Below, piece by piece: positions 1 through 11,667 of a stretch of DNA of 64,000 nt. The notes beneath the pieces are model-generated. The model saw nothing but the letters and a program-made list of their open reading frames with translations, did no database searches and was not told the origin of the DNA. This stretch comes from Myripristis murdjan (taxonomy: Eukaryota; Chordata; Actinopteri; Holocentriformes; Holocentridae). The position numbers and the translations under genes are program-made. Each line of letters opens with the position of its first letter. Within the stretch, counting starts at the first letter, position 1. The stretch covers positions 21,618,821 through 21,682,820 of the forward strand of contig NC_043983.1 of NCBI RefSeq assembly GCF_902150065.1, read 5' to 3'.

Positions 1-310
1 CACACACACACACACTTTGAGCAAACATAGTTTACTATGTATTCAAATGTTTACCACCAGCAGGTGGTGGCAGAGAAACAAGGCAGTTCATGAATATTTC
101 ATGTATTCCTGATATAACCCAAAGAACCACTTGAGGGCAAACATCTCAAGAATCTAGCAGCAGCAACAGAGTATGAACAAGACAAGAGCTTTGCCTTGTT
201 GTAACCTCTATTTCTAGTTTGTGTGTTTCCAAACGAGTAGAGTGTGTGTGTGTGGTCTGTGTATGTAAAGCATTCTTTACCACTCCGATCCAATGTCTTT
301 GTCAGTGCGT

Positions 311-358
<48 letters not shown>

Positions 359-1652
359 AGTTCTCTAAACTATATTTGACCTGTATGCAAATATCGTGGT
401 GCAGCGCTATGTGCTTTGTGCACTGTTAAAAGTAAGGAAACAGTTTGACAGAGTTATTAAGCAGACTTCCAGAATGACAGGCAGCACTTCACCACATCTG
501 AAATCTATAGACCTACTATCCACAGTACGGAAATGGCTTAGGGCATCATTCACCTCTTTAACTCTGCCACTCCCATTGGTGTGCTTGTCATTGCAAGTGT
601 ATGCTGCTTAGTTAAAACCCACAGAACTTTATTTTAAATCCAAGGTTTCATAAGATACCAAATGGAAAGGAAATGTGTGCAAAATGCATGCACAAGATAA
701 CAAGATATTTTCAATTTCATGTGGTGTAGCATCTTGGGTTTGAATATTTCACTCAGTATAAGTGTGATATAACTGCAAGGAAGCATTCCAACCAGCAGAT
801 AAAGAATATATGTGGCATTGCTGAATGATTTAGATTTTTTTTTCTAAGTTTGATGCTTCTTTAGGGAGAAATTTTACTTTAAAGACATTTTCTATCCACA
901 GTTAGTAAGAATTGTGCACTTGATTTGTTAAGTGCTGTACTTTTGTTTAATGTGTGTATTTGCAACGTAGATGGGTGTGCAGAATTGAAATGTATACATG
1001 GATTGTGAATGATATTTATGAGAGTTTTTAGTTATAGGTTAACAAAAATGTACACATGTATGGACATATTTCTCCATGTTGAGGGTATGTATAGGGAATA
1101 TTCTGATTGATGTGTTCTTGTATCCAGTAAACAGCAAGAGCACATGTTATTCATTGTACTTGAATACGCTGGCCTTTTAATGTGCATGACAATAAATTAC
1201 TTGAACTTCAACTGTGAAAGCAGACAAATGAGGATAATTATCACAAGATCTGCCTTTTGTCTGTGTGTATGTGAGAGTGTGCATAATATATTGTTCTTGT
1301 TTAGCCAAATACTGATTACCTCAAGTCAAGTGCTACTCTTTTGGCTTACAACATTTCCCCATTTATATAAAGCAAAAAACGCTCTTCAGCGTCATCAGAT
1401 AAGTAATGGCAAAGAATAAGAAAAACAATCCCACATACTGAATCTTGCAGGACATGCACTTGGTGTCACAATGAAATTTGAAAACCCTCTGGTCAAAGAA
1501 GGCCGTTTGTGCTGAAATGTCACAAGTGCATGTCTTTATGCATGATTTAGTGTGCAGGATTGTTTCTCTTGTTCAGTAACATTTGCACATCAGGAATAGA
1601 AGCTGACACTTCAACAGACATTCTGGTTTAATGTGTGCGAGTGCATATCTAC
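1..1652 (-). other. Intron of the dsp-like gene (to left edge)
   Basis: I see no exon with plausible splice sites and plakin similarity between the donor of exon 4 (1652-1651) and base 1. The stretch holds the end of a (CA)n tract (1-15), a C homopolymer followed by an A run (312-359) and AT-rich sequence. The next plakin exon must lie outside the window. Confidence 0.6.
312..359. repeat. Poly-C (37) followed by poly-A (11)
   Basis: An uninterrupted run of C at 312-348 is directly followed by A at 349-359. It is a simple repeat within the dsp intron. On the minus strand it is a poly-G tract able to form G-quadruplexes; its length is likely unstable. Confidence 0.9.
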
Positions 1653-4600
1653 CTTCTGCTGTCCAATCCAAGCAAAAGCCTCGTGGAAATTTCTTCCAGG
1701 GTCTTCCCAGCCTCCAGCACTCCCTCTGCTGCCCCGGCTCCTCCTCGGCATGGATCCAGTCATGGCCATGTGGACCCCCTTCAGCTGGTCCCTGCACATC
1801 TCCATACTGGACAGAAGGATTGGGAGTGAAGAAAAGACATTTGGCAATATTTATCATTTGGTTTAAAGAAAGAGGTAAAAAGTGAGGGAAATGTGAGAAG
1901 AAGGGGGCAGAGGAGGCAGGTAGCAGCAGCTGGAATTGTCCTTGATCTTCCTTACGTCCGGACTACGTTGTCATTTGGCTGACCCATCTGTCTCAGGTCC
2001 ATAGCACAGCTCCTCAGCTGCTCTAGGGTCTCTTTTCCCATTGCCATGTAGCGCTCTGCATCGCCGTTGGCATTGCCCTATAAGGCACAAACAAAACATT
2101 CAGAGAGGCATACAAAAGCAGAGGATAGGGGAAGAGAAATAAAATGTAAATCTATTCTTTCTTGGGGGAAATCTTGCCTTTGGAACAGTTGCAGTGTTGC
2201 TCTCCTGCTATATGTGCCTCTTCATGACTAAATGCTTTCTTTCAGAATGTTTTACATTTGTGTGCTTGACAGAGTCTCTCTGTACTTTGTTTTCATGTAC
2301 AACAATTATCTTACACTTTTATACAAGCATTACACTGAATTTGTCAGACATGCATGAATATGCCAAACATTTCAAAATCCCAGAAAGAATATCGCTGGGA
2401 AAGACTGTCATACTGTAATTACTGAATTACTGAGAACATCTCTCACTTTATTTAGGGCAGTGATCTTACAGCCTGGGGGTGATGGTGCTGACCGGCCTGC
2501 TGATCATTTTCTAATTCACACTGAAAATAAATGTATTTAAACTGGGATTTTTTTAAAATGTATATTGTTGAGCAAATATTCAGCAGTGTCCCCTAGCTAT
2601 TATTTGGTAAGTGGTATATTAGCCTCTAAGTGATCTGTGCTGTGCACAGAAGCAGTCACACTTGATTTCTAAGTTCACATGCATTTGACCGCACAGGACT
2701 GCTGTGACTGGATTTGCCTTTTGGCAAAGATGAGTGAAGACAGCAAATGGTGTGCAGAAATGAGGATAACCCAGAAATGTGTATTTCATGCTTAGAGCTT
2801 AAATATGCTTTTCATTCTGTCTCTGGTAGGAGCAGTTTATGTTTATGGTTTTTATTTATGGATCAGTGCAACATTTGCGTGGCTGCATGATGAAGAGGTT
2901 CCAGCTATATGTTAAATGTTGTATAAACTCTTTTAAATTTAACCAAAGCATTTAAAACTAGAATGCAGTTACAGCTGTTAAATGCAGTAAAATATGCAGT
3001 TTATCTGTCATATAGGCCAACTGTTGATCCTTGTATCAAGTCACTTAAGTCATTAAGTCAGTTAATTTGAAAATAAAGAATTTCAAGATGGGTTATGGGC
3101 ATTTTAAATATCATTAATATCATTAATGTTTATTTATTAACTGGCCCCTGGGCTGCTGTCATTTTGCAAAAGTGCCCCCCAGACAAAACAAGCTGAGTAT
3201 CCCTGATTTATGGATTAGGGTTCAGTTTATGCAGGCATATGAATGATTTACAATATTTAACTTTCAACTGCAGGTGTGACAAGGGATCAAAGCTAGCAGG
3301 AACAGTAAATGGATTGCCATAAATCACACGCCCATGCAACTAAAGAATGCTATGGTGGATCTGGCACTTTCAGTGAACTTTGCAGAAAAAATGCTCACAA
3401 ATAATTGGTCAAGATTGAGTTTAAGAAGGGAGTGTGTGTGTGTGTGTGTGTGTGTCTGTGTGTGTGTGTGTGTGTGTGGCTAAACTGTTTGAGGATGTCA
3501 CTGTGACAGTTGAATCCTATCAGCGGATTCTTCAAGACTCAAATATGCTCAAGGGGTTTGGCACAAAAACAAATCCAACAGGTTAGTAAAATGCTTTCAA
3601 CAGGCCAGCTTTCCATTTCATGGTCTAAACGAGACAGTCAGCTCACTCATGATACTGTTCACTTTACCACCAAACAACATTTCTGGCCTTCTTTTTCAAA
3701 TACCATAAAATTCCATAAAACCTTCATCTTACCATCCTAGGCCTACTGAATGAGCTCTGACATTGACAAGCCCAAACTGGCACCACTACGGAAAAAAAGA
3801 TGATGTGCAACAGATAACAAGATGAAAGGTGACTCACAGACTGAAGGGCATATTCAGCCTTTTTCAGGTAATCCTGGCACTGGCCTTGCAGGATGAAAGC
3901 CCTCTGGTGAATGGCATTAAGGGAGGAGGCACTGCAGGGGGATCAACAAAGTACGCACATCACCGTCAAGGTCATTACTGTTGCCATTATCAGCATTTCC
4001 ATCTTAAACTCTGTTAGCATCAACACCACCACCTTTATCGCTATCCAGGACCTCAAAATATGGACCTTTGCCCAAAGTATCAAACTGAGTGCTACATGCT
4101 TTCAGTACCTTTACTCAACTTTCATTCACCAAGTTGCAACATCATTTGCCATAATTCTTTGTGGCGCATGATGCAGAACCCAGCCTTGTTGACAAACAAC
4201 TGCCATGTTCACCAAATGTTCTTCCTGCCTCTCTCTGGTTTACCACAACAACCTGTTTTCTCTAAGGATAATGGTGTGCAAGGTATGAAAGTGACAGACA
4301 CACTTCCCTGAAATAGAGAGCGTGTGTTGAGCTGGTTCAGCAGGAGGATCTTAGCAATTCCATGAGAGCAATAAATCAAGCTGCAAAAGTTTCCTCAGGG
4401 ACTTTAAGCCAAAACTAAAGTTTCTGGCAGGTCAGTATGAACACAACATAGTAAATTGCCATTTATTGCAAGTAACGTTATAGTGCAACCACATTTCACA
4501 ATTCTTTAGCTATAGATTCCTAATAGTAAGTAAAATGAGTAAACTGAGATACTAGCCTACTCCTGCAACAAGCAACTTTAAAGTGCACTATAATTTTTAC

Positions 4601-5361
4601 AATACAATGTATGCCATGCCGTAAGATGCATTATATACATTTACACATTATTAAAAAAAAAAAAAAAAAAAAAAAAAAGTTGCGAGGCGACAGTATTTTG
4701 TTGATTCTGCAAAATTTGTGAAAGGCGCTACGATTACGTAACTGGGGAAAAAAGGCTATGGCAGTCTATTTTCGTTTCAAAGGCTTAGTGCTCCGTGCCT
4801 TTCAACTTTCAGTATTGGAATGCAGTCTTCGTCCATAATGGTCCTTTCTTGACTAATTAGATTATTTCTGCAAAAATTTGACCTTTTTACAACTCCGTAG
4901 CCTAATATGTAAAGTAGGCCTGTTCAGGGCTTGCAGCGCTGTAATGAATACAGTACAAACGGACCAACAGACAGGCAGCCAGGGTTAATAATTTAATGTC
5001 GTCCTTAGCGCTTCATCTATTTTTTATATACTGAACACAACATAATGTCCCCATGCAAACAGAAACAAACAACAGGTGGCATTGACAAAAGCGCCGATAT
5101 AAAGCCGTAAACATGCAATGCACTGAATAATAAGTCATACCTCTGTCCGCTGACCATTCCGCCTCCCATTCCGCCCCCGACGGAGGTCCTTGTAAAGGTG
5201 TAGTTGTATCCGTCCATGTAGGGGTCCGGAGGCCCGTATCCATTACCGCCGCTGTGCACCACCTCGCTGCGCGCATAGAAGGTCCCTCCGGCGGTCAGAT
5301 CACCTTTGGACCCGGCCCCGCGGAGGGTATGCAGCCCCTTCTGCGACCCGTACAAACTCAT
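1653..5361 (-). CDS. dsp: Desmoplakin-like plakin, N-terminal part (exons 1-4; gene continues past the left edge)
   Basis: Four coding exons are read on the minus strand: 5361-5141 (start codon 5361-5359), 3931-3838, 2077-1956 and 1806-1653. They total 591 nt (197 codons) with matching phases 2, 0, 2, 0 and GT-AG junctions. Exon 1 gives a short head rich in Gly and Tyr (MSLYGSQKGLHTLRG start; VGGGMGGGM near its end). Exon 2 has NAIHQ...CQDYLKKAE, like the desmoplakin segment NTIQELLQNCSDCLMRAE. Exon 3 has LEQLRSCAMDLRQMGQP, like human SLIREMRQMGQP. Exon 4 ends FAWIGQQK, like the CLGWMRQQR region. In the family this head precedes the plakin (spectrin-repeat) domain and binds plakoglobin and plakophilin in desmosomes, linking them to intermediate filaments. 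The rod and plakin repeats lie beyond base 1. Fish carry dspa and dspb copies; which one this is cannot be told. Envoplakin or periplakin are less likely given RQMGQP and the 6p25-p24 synteny. Confidence 0.85.
3430..3478. repeat. (GT)n microsatellite
   Basis: A GT dinucleotide run with one interrupting C near its middle, in dsp intron 2. Confidence 0.9.
4650..4678. repeat. Poly-A tract
   Basis: A run of about 28 A in dsp intron 1. There is no attached SINE or LINE body that I recognise. Confidence 0.85.
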
Positions 5362-5666
5362 CTTCCCCTCCTAAAAAAAAAAAAAAAAAAAAAAAACTGT
5401 GCTGACAACTCTGTGGCAGCTCCCAGAGAAAACTGTTAAGTTTACATGAGGCGCAACAGCAGCCAAGCAGGGCAGGGCTGGGCAGTGACGCTCTCCTCTT
5501 CTCCCCACCTGTCTGCCCCGGGCCGAGCGTCCCTCTGGTGCAGACTGCAGCCCAGCGCAGGGGAGGACTGGTTTTGGACGGTCATGACCACACCTCTCTC
5601 ACCAACCTCTTGGGCACAAGAGCTTTTCTCTCAAAGTCCCTCCCATTGCAACTGAGCTGGAGGCAA

Positions 5667-5670
<4 letters not shown>

Positions 5671-5747
<77 letters not shown>
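5671..5747. repeat. Compound (CT)n(GT)n microsatellite
   Basis: About 28 bases of CT repeat switch directly to about 48 bases of GT repeat, roughly 300 bp upstream of the dsp start codon. Confidence 0.9.
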
Positions 5748-5751
<4 letters not shown>

Positions 5752-6063
5752 TGTGTTTGGGTGTGTATGCTTGGCTGGCTGTGAATCAAAATCAAAAGAA
5801 GCCGAAAAAAATCCTTCGAAGATCACCTTTGTTGGAAAGTAAATGTTTTGGACAATTCTTCTGCTTCCTGTAATTTGCTGTTTTAATTTATAAAATAGAG
5901 CCGTTCAGGATATATTTGGATCAAATGAATGACACCTGCATGTGTTAACACATTCCTTAGCCATTTTTTTGTATATTCTGAAACATCTAGCCTACAAGCA
6001 TATCCTGAAGTTCTGTATGTGAAATGGAATGTTTCCCCTATATGATGTGTGTATGTACCCTAT

Positions 6064-6064
<1 letters not shown>

Positions 6065-6130
<66 letters not shown>
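6065..6130. repeat. (GT)n microsatellite
   Basis: An essentially pure GT run of about 66 bases. Confidence 0.9.
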
Positions 6131-6132
<2 letters not shown>

Positions 6133-6668
6133 ATGTACAAGCCATTAAATTATGTCAACCATAATACTGAACTACATTTAAGAACCACTACACACAAGAA
6201 TATGCTAAATTAAACTGTGACAGGTAAGATTAGAATCAAAATAAAATTGCATTCACTATCATAAATGGATCAGTTAGTATTCCACTGTGCAAACTGCAAG
6301 ATTCAATTCACTGTACAAAACATGAAAAACACACTGACATAAAAGCTTGGGAAGGAAAAGCATGTATGTACTGGCCGACTGATGACAACTTTGATTTTGA
6401 AAGTAAACTCAAGTGTGGTCCAGTATTGCTGAAAGCGCCCTGACCACCTGACATTTTAGTAGAGTTAAGTAGTCTTATCTCGCTCAGCACTGACTGGTAA
6501 GGTCAGGGCACTTCAAGGCAGAGTGCTGATGGGTCAAGTGAGTATCTGTCATAGCAACTAGAAACCTGCATCTCACTCTGCCTCAGGTCTTTTCAAGCCT
6601 TTACGAGGCCCACACAGTCACCTCATGCACTGTTTTTATGTGGAAAGTACCTTACTTAGAGGACAAAT

Positions 6669-6706
<38 letters not shown>

Positions 6707-6717
6707 GCACACACACA

Positions 6718-6764
<47 letters not shown>
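6669..6764. repeat. (CA)n microsatellite, interrupted
   Basis: About 96 bases of CA repeat with a few CG and TA interruptions near the middle. Confidence 0.9.
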
Positions 6765-6767
<3 letters not shown>

Positions 6768-7261
6768 CTAAACACCTCTAGCTAAATTTGTGGGCGGTGT
6801 CCACAGGAAAAACAAGTCTAACAGCTCATCTTTAATGACAGAAACTTAGGCCTAATCCACACAAGCATGGGTATTTTTTATGCATGGGTGGATTTCTTCT
6901 CCTTTGTTCTAAAAAAAGATCAATAATCAGTAAGTTTCGACTATACAAGCCAATAAATTTTGATCAAAATGGCTACTTTTTCGAAAATTTTCAGTTACTC
7001 ATGAACATGTTAAGATATCAACATGAAATGTTATAGACATGTTCAGGAGTTTTCACTAAACTTAGGCAACATATAAAACACATTGAGCTTCACATCAAGC
7101 AGATACCACAAATGCAAAAAGTTTCCAATAATCATCTGCATGGATTCATACAAAATTCAGTTTACATGATGTATAGGTCATGACTCAGCCAATGCATAAA
7201 ATCTGGTACTGATTAAAGTGGGTACAGTTAATCTAAATTTCTAGCCATTTCTCACTCCAAA

Positions 7262-7262
<1 letters not shown>

Positions 7263-7295
<33 letters not shown>
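7263..7295. repeat. Poly-A tract
   Basis: A run of more than 30 A. No recognisable retroposon body precedes it. Confidence 0.85.
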
Positions 7296-7298
<3 letters not shown>

Positions 7299-8219
7299 CC
7301 CTTACGTCCTTTAAAGCTGATGTTTGCTCAGCGCATCCACTTATGAGTGACAAAAGTTTGCCTCATTGCAATCTATGGTCAATTTAGAAGTCCATCTCTC
7401 TATATTTTTTAAAAATATTTAAAATAATTTAAATATTGCCAAAACGGACACAGACATATCTGATACTAGATATCACATGTTTCAAATGGTGTTCAGATCC
7501 ACAGTGATGCTGCTGTAGGCTAGTTAGCGCCTTCTGTTTTGCTAAATGTTTGATCAAACTACAACAAAATCTTTGACATTTCACCTAATGCTGAGTGATT
7601 TTTTTTTTCTGAATTTTAGAAATTGTTGGGGATTTTTAAACTGACAAAAAAAATGCTCCTGTTTGGCTAATGTCATTTTATTCCCTCAAAAACTGAGAAG
7701 GCATGTGACAAACTATGTCCTCAATGGCTCACAGTGTAAACAAAGGTCCAGGGATCCAGTTACCAGATACCTCCAACTCCAACTTTTCAAACTCTCTTCT
7801 TCTCTAAAATCATGCATTGTGATTGTTGAACTGAACTGCTTGGGCCACTGAAGCCTATGATCACAAGTTTAAGAATTCATAAAATCTTCAATAAGCATCA
7901 AAGGTCCTTAAGTTCTCATGTTTGCATACCATCAAGAGGCAATTTTGACTCTATTTTAAAATGTACTTGGCAAAAGTTATTGGGTTTCTTTTTAGAAAAG
8001 AGAACATTGATACATGCTAGACAGAGGAGAAGACGGTGATCAAATTTTATTCTTTAAATCAGAAAAATTAGAAATCAAAAAATCAAGTGCACACAGTAAA
8101 GCCAAATTAGTTATCTTCCCAGACTGTTTCTGGTGGGTATGGGAAGCTTAGAATGGATTTTTTTTAAAAACTTAACAAAGTAGATTTCTTTGACAAAAAC
8201 ATACTTAAAATATATTGAA

Positions 8220-8350
8220 AAGTAAAACTACTGGCAAATTACTAAAAGTCTGCAGTACTCAAAAAAAGTACAAAATACACAAAACAGCTACCCAGCCACA
8301 GTAACAAGAGTAAATGTGATTAGATACTTCTACTCCTGGAGTAGAAGTAA
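8220..8350. repeat. Probable teleost interspersed repeat fragment (AGTAC-type)
   Basis: The segment contains AAAAAAAGTACAAAATACACA and GAGTAAATGTGATTAGATAC followed by a short palindrome around CTACTCCTGGAGTAG. This resembles a non-autonomous DNA element very common in fish, remembered as holding GAGTAAATGTAATTAGTTAC. I cannot define its ends. This is recognition from memory, not from an alignment. Confidence 0.35.
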
Positions 8351-10338
8351 CCACCATGTATATACTAAAAGTGGTCAAACTCAATGATAACCTGTAACCT
8401 ATTAAGTTCCCAGTACAATCTATGTTATTAAAAATTTAAATAAAAGTCAACGTCATTGTTTGGTGTTTAATGTTCTTGACTGGATGCAGCTAAAATGGTA
8501 AGAAATGTGACCTTCTTAACCCCGTAGAAATGGCTGTGCTACAGTGACATAATCCACTGAGAACTTGTCAAGTGCTCTTGTAATAAACCATCATGAACAC
8601 TGTCCCAACTCACACCCCCGTAATTATTTGCTCGGCAGTAATTTTTCCATCTCGTATAAGGAAGCAGAATGCTGTAGAATTGATCATTTACAGATGTATG
8701 GAACAAACCTAACATTCTCTCTATTTTATTTATTTATTTAATTTACATTTTTGGGGGGGTGGGGGTGGTTTCTGGTTCAAAACTGCTCATGCCTTTCTAT
8801 TTACAAGCATTCCTTTGTGCAGAAGCAGCATATCCTTAGGCTAGGCTTACTCTTCGAATTTGACCTGTGACTGTAAAATCTACCAAAATATGAATATTGT
8901 TATGTATCCAGTTTATGGATTGTCTCCCTACTCCCCTCATCACCTTGCTATCCAATAAATTCAGCAGCTACACTGAGGAATCTAACACTTGTGTGTGTAT
9001 GTTTCAGACTGGGAGCTCTGAGCATGTTAGTCTGTACTGGCTTGCATGTACATTGTAAGTGGCAGTAGGTGAAAGTGGGATGAAGAGAGGAGAAAAGGGT
9101 AAATCTTGGTTTGCCTGTTTGTGCATCTGCTGTTTGTGATTTATTGCACACAGTTGTTTTCCATTAGCTCAAACGTAATTGCAGAGTTGTGCTCTTCATG
9201 TGAATGACAGGGTGCAGAGGAATCTTCACCCGTCATTGCTTGGGTTATGATGAGGATTCCCGCTCATCCACACAGACTCTAAATTCAGACTTGTTCAGCT
9301 ATAGTTTTAGTCTTGGGAGTGCTGTGAAATTACCATGAGTGATTCATAAATATAATAATCCATCCAAACACTTTTTCTCAAGGAAAGAAGAAAAGGTGAT
9401 TCGGTCCCACCCTTATTATTATCATACTATGCCTGATGGCAAAAGTCATTTGGGAACTCGCCTTTGCTTGTACATACAAACAAATAAAATCACCCATGTG
9501 TCTAGTTTTTGCCAAACCCACATTCCAATGCTGCTCTTCATTTGAAAGCTGTACTTTGTGGCCTGCTTTGCAGCACAGACTTGAATTGTAGAGCAGAGTG
9601 CTTTGGTGACAGTTATGATGATGAGCTGCAGAGCTTACTTTATGTGTTTGCATGAGCATGTTTTTATGTGCAGGCTTAGGCTATGTGCTATTCCTCCGGT
9701 GAACCTGCACTTTAAAACAGAGACATGAGGGGAGAACAGCGATGCAGTCTTGCGCATAACAGCATACGAGAAGTATAAAAGTCATTATCAAATGCATCAC
9801 ACTTAACGTACATTTTGGGTGTGAGAGAGAAAGCGTGTGAGAGTTTATTGTGTACTTTGGCTGCATGAGACGTACTAATCAAGGTGCTTGTGTGTACCAG
9901 AGTAGAAGGCCCAGTGTTCCCACCCTTTCTCATCTCTTTTCATACCTGATACCTCAAGACAGGATTAGACATGCAGACCTTAATGGATATCTAATGTGGC
10001 CAAACAAATCACAGCATGTGTGTTGGAGTGTATGCACTATACCTATTTCAGTTCAGTTTTAAGTATCAGGGATAAGACCTGAGAGCCTTGGCAAGCTCTC
10101 ACTTTTACTCTGATGACCTGTTAAGGTTAACCTCAGAATTGTGCGTATATGTGTGCAATGAATGGAAAGATATTTCCAGAGAATTACACTTATCTAAGCA
10201 AATGTATTCTCATTATGTTTGAGTGGTTACCCCTTTTTAAGATGCACAATCAAGGGCTTTCTGATCAAGCCCCTCTGGTTCACATCTTATTTGTTTTCAA
10301 GACTGACAGACTTAGCGTCTGTTTTTTCATTTTCCCAG

Positions 10339-10435
10339 TATGGGGCAGGACTCATGCCCCATTGCTCACTTTCAACGTTCAGCAGCAGCTGGCTACACCC
10401 TGTTGGACCACCTCCTACCTGACTATGCCCCGCAG
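10339..10435 (+). other. Exon-like segment, unassigned
   Basis: A 97-bp segment is preceded by a pyrimidine-rich acceptor (TTTTCATTTTCCCAG) and followed by a strong donor (CAG/GTGAGC). Two of three frames are open throughout; one reads MGQDSCPIAHFQ and ends HLLPDYAPQ. It is more GC-rich than its surroundings. I recognise no family and find no partner exon, so it may be an exon of an unannotated transcript (coding or not) or chance. Confidence 0.25.
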
Positions 10436-10554
10436 GTGAGCTGAGGAAAGCTGATGAATACATGGTGCACACCCCAGAACACACCCAAAATAAGTTGGGA
10501 TCAAGGGAAGAGCAGTAGTTTTTAATTCATCTGCCTGACTGACAATGACTCCTT

Positions 10555-10600
10555 ACACACACACACACACACACGCACACACACACGCACGCACGCACAC
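10555..10600. repeat. (CA)n microsatellite with CG interruptions
   Basis: A CA run broken by several CGCA units. Confidence 0.85.
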
Positions 10601-10792
10601 AGAGACACCTATCCTCTGCTTGCTATGCTGACTCAGGCGGCATTGTTTCATTGTTGCAAGTACAGACAGATTGTTTCATTTTGTTTGGCATTTTCTCCGT
10701 GTAGAGCAGCCTTTAAATATTTTTTGACAGACTGTGGGCCTCTTCTCACTCTCTTACAGCTGTCATCAACTTGTCATGTCCTTGGCTTCTTT

Positions 10793-10858
10793 AACTTGCT
10801 CTTGTGCATGCACACACAACTTGCTCTTGTGCATGCACACACACACCCATGCATGCAT

Positions 10859-10895
<37 letters not shown>
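10793..10895. repeat. 25-bp tandem duplication joined to a (CA)n-(TG)n palindrome
   Basis: A 25-bp unit starting AACTTGCTCTTGTGCATGC is present twice, perfectly, at 10793-10817 and 10818-10842. It is followed by a CA run, the self-complementary core CCATGCATGCATGG (10847-10860) and a long TG run to about 10895. CA on one side and TG on the other make this an extended near-perfect palindrome. Confidence 0.85.
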
Positions 10896-10896
<1 letters not shown>

Positions 10897-11292
10897 AAAA
10901 TAGAAAGTTTCATGTCATCAAGCAACAGGATTAAAAGTGATGATGAGTAATTATGATAATTGATGGTGTTCAGGGTGTGGCTGTTGTTCAATGTGAACAG
11001 TTCTCATGGTTCAAAAAATCAAGAGTGTGCAAAACTATCCCTAAACCTCTAGTGTAGTGCATGTGTAAAGTTGTACAGGTCAACTGGGTTACACTGCAGC
11101 GAGGAGACCTTGGTCACTATCCTTAAAGGAAAACTTGGTGAAGTTTAAACAACGATTACTATGTTATTAAAAAACGATAAAGGCACAGCTGCTCATACAC
11201 CCTATGGGTGTGGCACTGCTCTGCTGAACACCCTCAAGGCACCTTGAGTATCCTATCCAATCTAGTCTGCACCTGGTGGTGTAGCAAAGGTT

Positions 11293-11326
11293 GGGGGGGG
11301 GGCGGGGGGGAGGGGGGGGGGGGGGT

Positions 11327-11373
<47 letters not shown>

Positions 11374-11428
11374 GGGGGGGGGGGGGGGGGGGGGGGGGGC
11401 GGGGCGCGGGGGGGGGGGGGGGGCGGGG
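11293..11428. repeat. Giant poly-G tract
   Basis: About 136 bases are nearly all G, with single interruptions by T, A or C. The longest pure run is 46 G (11327-11372), followed by 26 G (11374-11399). Glycine- or proline-rich open frames over this stretch are artefacts of the homopolymer. Confidence 0.95.
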
Positions 11429-11621
11429 CTGATACCGAGAGTTGCATGCACTTTGGACGATTACATTTGGTATTCTATTCGTAATTCGCTATCATTTTTG
11501 ATACTCTTATTGAATTGTGTTTTATCATGGAATTGAGATTTCTAATATATTTTTTTATTTTTATGTTCATGCAAATAACTCACGCCAGTGTCCCTGCAAC
11601 ATGGAGGTTCAAGCTGAAATG

Positions 11622-11626
<5 letters not shown>

Positions 11627-11666
<40 letters not shown>
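11627..11666. repeat. (GA)n microsatellite
   Basis: About 36 bases of pure GA repeat. Confidence 0.9.

Positions 11667-11667
<1 letters not shown>

Noticed and set aside
11167-11536. Proline-rich and glycine-rich open frames
   Set aside because: They are translations of the poly-G tract and have no support as genes.
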